A stretch of DNA of 64,000 nucleotides from Halobacteriovorax marinus (GTDB taxonomy: Bacteria > Bdellovibrionota > Bacteriovoracia > Bacteriovoracales > Bacteriovoracaceae). The stretch spans positions 310,001 through 374,000 of the forward strand of contig MAAO01000006.1 in NCBI GenBank assembly GCA_002163155.1, written 5' to 3'. Positions 61,308 to 64,000 of the stretch are shown here, piece after piece (the stretch's first letter is position 1; each line of letters starts with the position of its first letter). Below the pieces are notes generated by a model. It had not been told where the DNA came from. It did no database searches and worked only from the letters and a program-made list of their open reading frames with translations. The translations under genes were made by a program, and so were the position numbers.

Positions 61308-63728
61308 ATGTCAGACAAAAAGTCTCTAGATTCAAAGAGATTTCCTCTACTTCCCCTTAGAGATGTCATTATTTTTCCACACATGGTGGTTCCACTCTTT
61401 GTTGGACGTGAGAAGTCTATCGCGGCGCTTGAAGAAGCTGCCAAGAACAATAATGAACTCTTTTTAGTAACTCAAAAAGATGCCAATGTTCTAAACCCTG
61501 AAAGAAGTGATGTTTACGAAGTAGGTACTGTCGTTAACATTATTCAAATGCTGAGGTTACCTGACAACACTGTTAAGGTTTTAATCGAAGGTAAGTACAG
61601 AGCTAACATTGATGAGTTCGTTGCCAAGCCTGAAGGTTATTGGGCCGAAGTTACAAAAGCTCAGTCAGGTGTTGTTGATGCTGTAAATTTAGAAGCAACA
61701 ATGAGAAGTATTAAAAGTACCTTTGAGCAGTATGTAAAACTTAATAAGAGAATTCCACCAGAACTTCTTATGAGTATTTCTTCTATCACTGACCCTTCTA
61801 GATTAGCTGACATTATTGTTGCTCATCTAAGTATGAAGATTCCTGAGAAACAGGAAATTCTTGAAGCGATTGATGCTGAAAGTAGACTGCACTTATTATT
61901 AGAAAAGATGCAAGGTGAGATTGAAGTTATTAACGTTGAGAGAAGAATTAGAACTCGCGTTAAGCAACAAATGGAAAAGTCTCAAAAAGAATATTATTTG
62001 AATGAGCAAATGAGCGCTATTCAAAAAGAACTTGGGCAAAAAGAAGATGGTAAGTCTGACATCAATGAGATGGAAGAGAAACTTGCTAAGAAAGTTATGC
62101 CTGATGATGCTAAAGACAAAACTCTCAAAGAAATTAAGAAGCTTAAATCAATGTCTCCAATGTCTGCAGAAGCTGCAGTCGTAAGGAACTACATTGATTG
62201 GATGACTAATCTTCCTTGGGGAGAGTATTCAACAGATGATAATTCTGTAAGTAAAGCTTGGGAAGTTCTTGATGAACACCACTATGGTATGAAAGATGTA
62301 AAAGAAAGAATAGTTGAATATCTTTCGGTTAGGTCTCTTGTTAAAGATGAAGGAAAGGGAACAATTCTTTGTCTTGCAGGTCCTCCAGGTGTTGGTAAAA
62401 CTTCAATTGCTAAATCTTTGGCAGAATCACTTGATAGAAAGTTTGTAAGAATTTCTTTAGGTGGTGTTAGAGATGAATCAGAAATTCGTGGACATAGAAG
62501 AACCTATGTTGGAGCGATGCCAGGTAAGATTATTTCTGCTCTTAAGAAAGCTGGAACTAGTAATCCAGTGATCCTTTTAGATGAAATTGATAAAATGAGT
62601 TCTGATATGAGAGGAGATCCAGCTGCAGCGATGCTTGAAGTTTTGGATCCTGAACAAAATAAGAACTTTGCAGATCATTATATTGAGTGTGAGTACGATC
62701 TTTCTAAAGTTATGTTTATTATGACTGCAAATGATCTAGGTCAAATTCCAGGACCTCTAAGAGATAGAATGGAAATCATTCATGTCTCTGGATATACTCC
62801 ACAAGAAAAGCTTCAAATTGGTAAGAGATACCTTTTCAAGAAAGCTATCAAGAATAATGGACTAGCAAATTATGAAGTAAACATGAGCGATAATGCAGTT
62901 ATTGAAATTGTTCGTGGATACACCAGAGAAGCAGGTGTTAGAGAGTTTGAAAGACTTTTAAATACTGTTTGTAGAAAAATTGCCACTGATGTTGTTGCTA
63001 AGGAACATAAAGAAGGGAAGAAGTTCTCAGTAAGTCCTAAGCAATTATCTAAATACCTTGGACCTAAGAGATTTGATCGTACGTCGATTGAAGATGAACC
63101 ACAAGTTGGTTTAGTTAACGGCTTGGCATGGACTTCTGTTGGTGGAGAGATGTTAAATATTGAAGTTGTAACTCTTCCTGGTAAAGGCGTAGTTAAGGTC
63201 ACAGGTAAACTAGGTGAAGTTATGCAAGAGTCTGCTCAAGCTGCACTTAGTTATGTTAGATCAATTAGTGGAAGGCTAGGAATAGATGCTACGTGGTATG
63301 AGAAAAATGATATTCATATTCATGTACCTGAAGGGGCGACTCCAAAAGATGGTCCTTCTGCCGGTGTGACTATGGTTACGGCACTAACTTCAGCGATTAC
63401 AGGAATTCCTGTTCTACAAGATGTTGCGATGACTGGAGAAGTCACAATTAGAGGACGTGTTCTTCCAATTGGCGGACTTAAAGAAAAGTTATTAGCGGCA
63501 AAGCAAGCTGGAATTGTAACAGTTATCATTCCTATAAAGAATGAAAAGGATCTTCCAGATATTCCTGCGGAAGTGAAAAGTGGTTTAACTATTATTCCAT
63601 GTTTTCATGTTGATAATGTGCTCAAAAATGCTCTTCAGTTACAAAATCCTGAACAGTTTATGCAGCATGTAGCAACACCGCTTAAAGTTATCGATTCAGA
63701 AGTTGCAACGATGGAAGTTGCGAATTAG
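61308..63728 (+). CDS. lon: ATP-dependent Lon protease
   Basis: 806 residues. The N-terminal LonA substrate domain (FPLLPLRDVIIFPHMVVPLFVGR) and coiled region precede the AAA+ module with Walker A GPPGVGKTS, Walker B VILLDEIDKM. The protease domain has the catalytic Ser in PKDGPSAGVTM and Lys in IGGLKEKLLAAKQAGI. The length is that of bacterial LonA. Confidence 0.97.
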   Translation: MSDKKSLDSKRFPLLPLRDVIIFPHMVVPLFVGREKSIAALEEAAKNNNELFLVTQKDANVLNPERSDVYEVGTVVNIIQMLRLPDNTVKVLIEGKYRANIDEFVAKPEGYWAEVTKAQSGVVDAVNLEATMRSIKSTFEQYVKLNKRIPPELLMSISSITDPSRLADIIVAHLSMKIPEKQEILEAIDAESRLHLLLEKMQGEIEVINVERRIRTRVKQQMEKSQKEYYLNEQMSAIQKELGQKEDGKSDINEMEEKLAKKVMPDDAKDKTLKEIKKLKSMSPMSAEAAVVRNYIDWMTNLPWGEYSTDDNSVSKAWEVLDEHHYGMKDVKERIVEYLSVRSLVKDEGKGTILCLAGPPGVGKTSIAKSLAESLDRKFVRISLGGVRDESEIRGHRRTYVGAMPGKIISALKKAGTSNPVILLDEIDKMSSDMRGDPAAAMLEVLDPEQNKNFADHYIECEYDLSKVMFIMTANDLGQIPGPLRDRMEIIHVSGYTPQEKLQIGKRYLFKKAIKNNGLANYEVNMSDNAVIEIVRGYTREAGVREFERLLNTVCRKIATDVVAKEHKEGKKFSVSPKQLSKYLGPKRFDRTSIEDEPQVGLVNGLAWTSVGGEMLNIEVVTLPGKGVVKVTGKLGEVMQESAQAALSYVRSISGRLGIDATWYEKNDIHIHVPEGATPKDGPSAGVTMVTALTSAITGIPVLQDVAMTGEVTIRGRVLPIGGLKEKLLAAKQAGIVTVIIPIKNEKDLPDIPAEVKSGLTIIPCFHVDNVLKNALQLQNPEQFMQHVATPLKVIDSEVATMEVAN

Positions 63729-63773
63729 TTTGGCATAAAAATTATATATTTTTTGCTTGATGGTATTGGGGTG

Positions 63774-63801
63774 AAAAGGGAGACTTAGTCTCCCTTTTCT
63801 A
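63774..63801 (+). terminator. Rho-independent terminator after lon
   Basis: 11-base perfect stem AAAAGGGAGAC (63774-63784)/GTCTCCCTTTT (63788-63798), loop TTA, with T-rich flank. Confidence 0.85.
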
Positions 63802-63817
63802 TTTTGGAGAACTATAC

Positions 63818-64000
63818 ATGAAATTCCTACACTCAATGATCAGAGTTAAAGATCTTGAAAAATCCCTAGAATTCTATGTTGGTAAGTTAGGTCTAAAAGA
63901 AATGAGAAGAAGTGAATATCCTCAGGGGAAATTTACACTTATATATTTGGCGACCGGACCTGGTGAAAGCGAAATAGAACTTACTTACAATTGGGATCAA
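63818..64000 (+). CDS. Glyoxalase family protein, probable lactoylglutathione lyase (3' partial)
   Basis: 61 codons run to the window edge. The N-terminus MKFLHSMIRVKDLEKSLEFYVGKLGLK is the first beta-alpha-beta-beta unit of the glyoxalase/VOC fold, with a metal-ligand position (His5) like GloA. GGAGA lies 7 bases before the ATG. The rest is outside the window, so GloA identity is likely but not certain. Confidence 0.8.
   Translation, partial: MKFLHSMIRVKDLEKSLEFYVGKLGLKEMRRSEYPQGKFTLIYLATGPGESEIELTYNWDQ

Overview
This 64-kb window is a piece of a low-GC (by eye mid-30s percent), gene-dense chromosome of a Gram-negative, flagellated bacterium. Almost every gap is short. I see no rRNA, tRNA, CRISPR array, prophage or insertion sequence. 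The envelope is diderm: LptC/LptA/LptB, TonB, porin and other outer-membrane barrels, and many lipoproteins. There is a MotAB pair of the PomB type, an alanine/lysine-repeat histone-like protein, many secreted or lipidated peptidase-like proteins, and frequent TTG/GTG starts. Together these fit the Bdellovibrionota, most like a Bacteriovorax/Halobacteriovorax-type organism. That placement is inference, not proof.

Layout. 1-4 kb: the end of a beta-propeller/cytochrome c protein, then motA-motB and an RluA-type pseudouridine synthase. 4-6.2 kb: a membrane protein, a WYL-like protein and an IspZ/YciB-like protein. 6.2-10.1 kb (minus): an aromatic amino acid operon, DAHP synthase/chorismate mutase - aminotransferase - tyrA - pheA. 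10.3-18.5 kb: an M15-like lipoprotein, DNA polymerase II, a candidate structured RNA with a strong terminator, YihY/BrkB, a solute-binding protein, YggT, an FtsB/DivIC-like protein and DUF192. 18.5-25 kb: aspS, an RDD protein, an L,D-transpeptidase and mutS. 25-29 kb: an lptC/lptA fusion, lptB, rpoN and hpf in the classical order. 29-36 kb: a metalloprotease lipoprotein, TerB-like protein, clpS-clpA, histone-like gene and miaB. 36-48 kb: surface proteins, a PF10023-like peptidase, a GshB-like ATP-grasp enzyme, a probable ECF-like sigma/zinc anti-sigma pair, a TonB-like protein, a kinase-like sensor, a long ChaN-like protein and a 949-residue protein that looks like an adenine methyltransferase without its catalytic motif. 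48-55 kb: an acidic protein, rsmD, coaD, an aminotransferase, surface proteins, PIN-PhoH and PilZ. 55-64 kb: porin, DedA, peroxiredoxin, clpP-clpX, lon, and the start of a glyoxalase-family gene.

The most striking non-coding pattern is a recurring sigma-28 (FliA)-like promoter of the form TAAAG(TTT)-N11/12-(GC)CGATAA. It lies directly upstream of motAB, the WYL-like gene, the RDD gene (minus), the histone-like gene, a Ser/Thr-rich lipoprotein gene (minus) and the acidic-protein gene. In five of the six the TAAAG-to-CGATA distance is 22 bases; at motAB it is 21. In Bdellovibrio FliA drives attack-phase expression, so these may be co-regulated motile-phase genes. This rests on reading by eye, without a statistical background.

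CDS starts follow the best ribosome binding site where it clearly separates candidates (aspS, clpS, histone-like gene, miaB, PIN-PhoH, porin, kinase-like gene, DAHP synthase).
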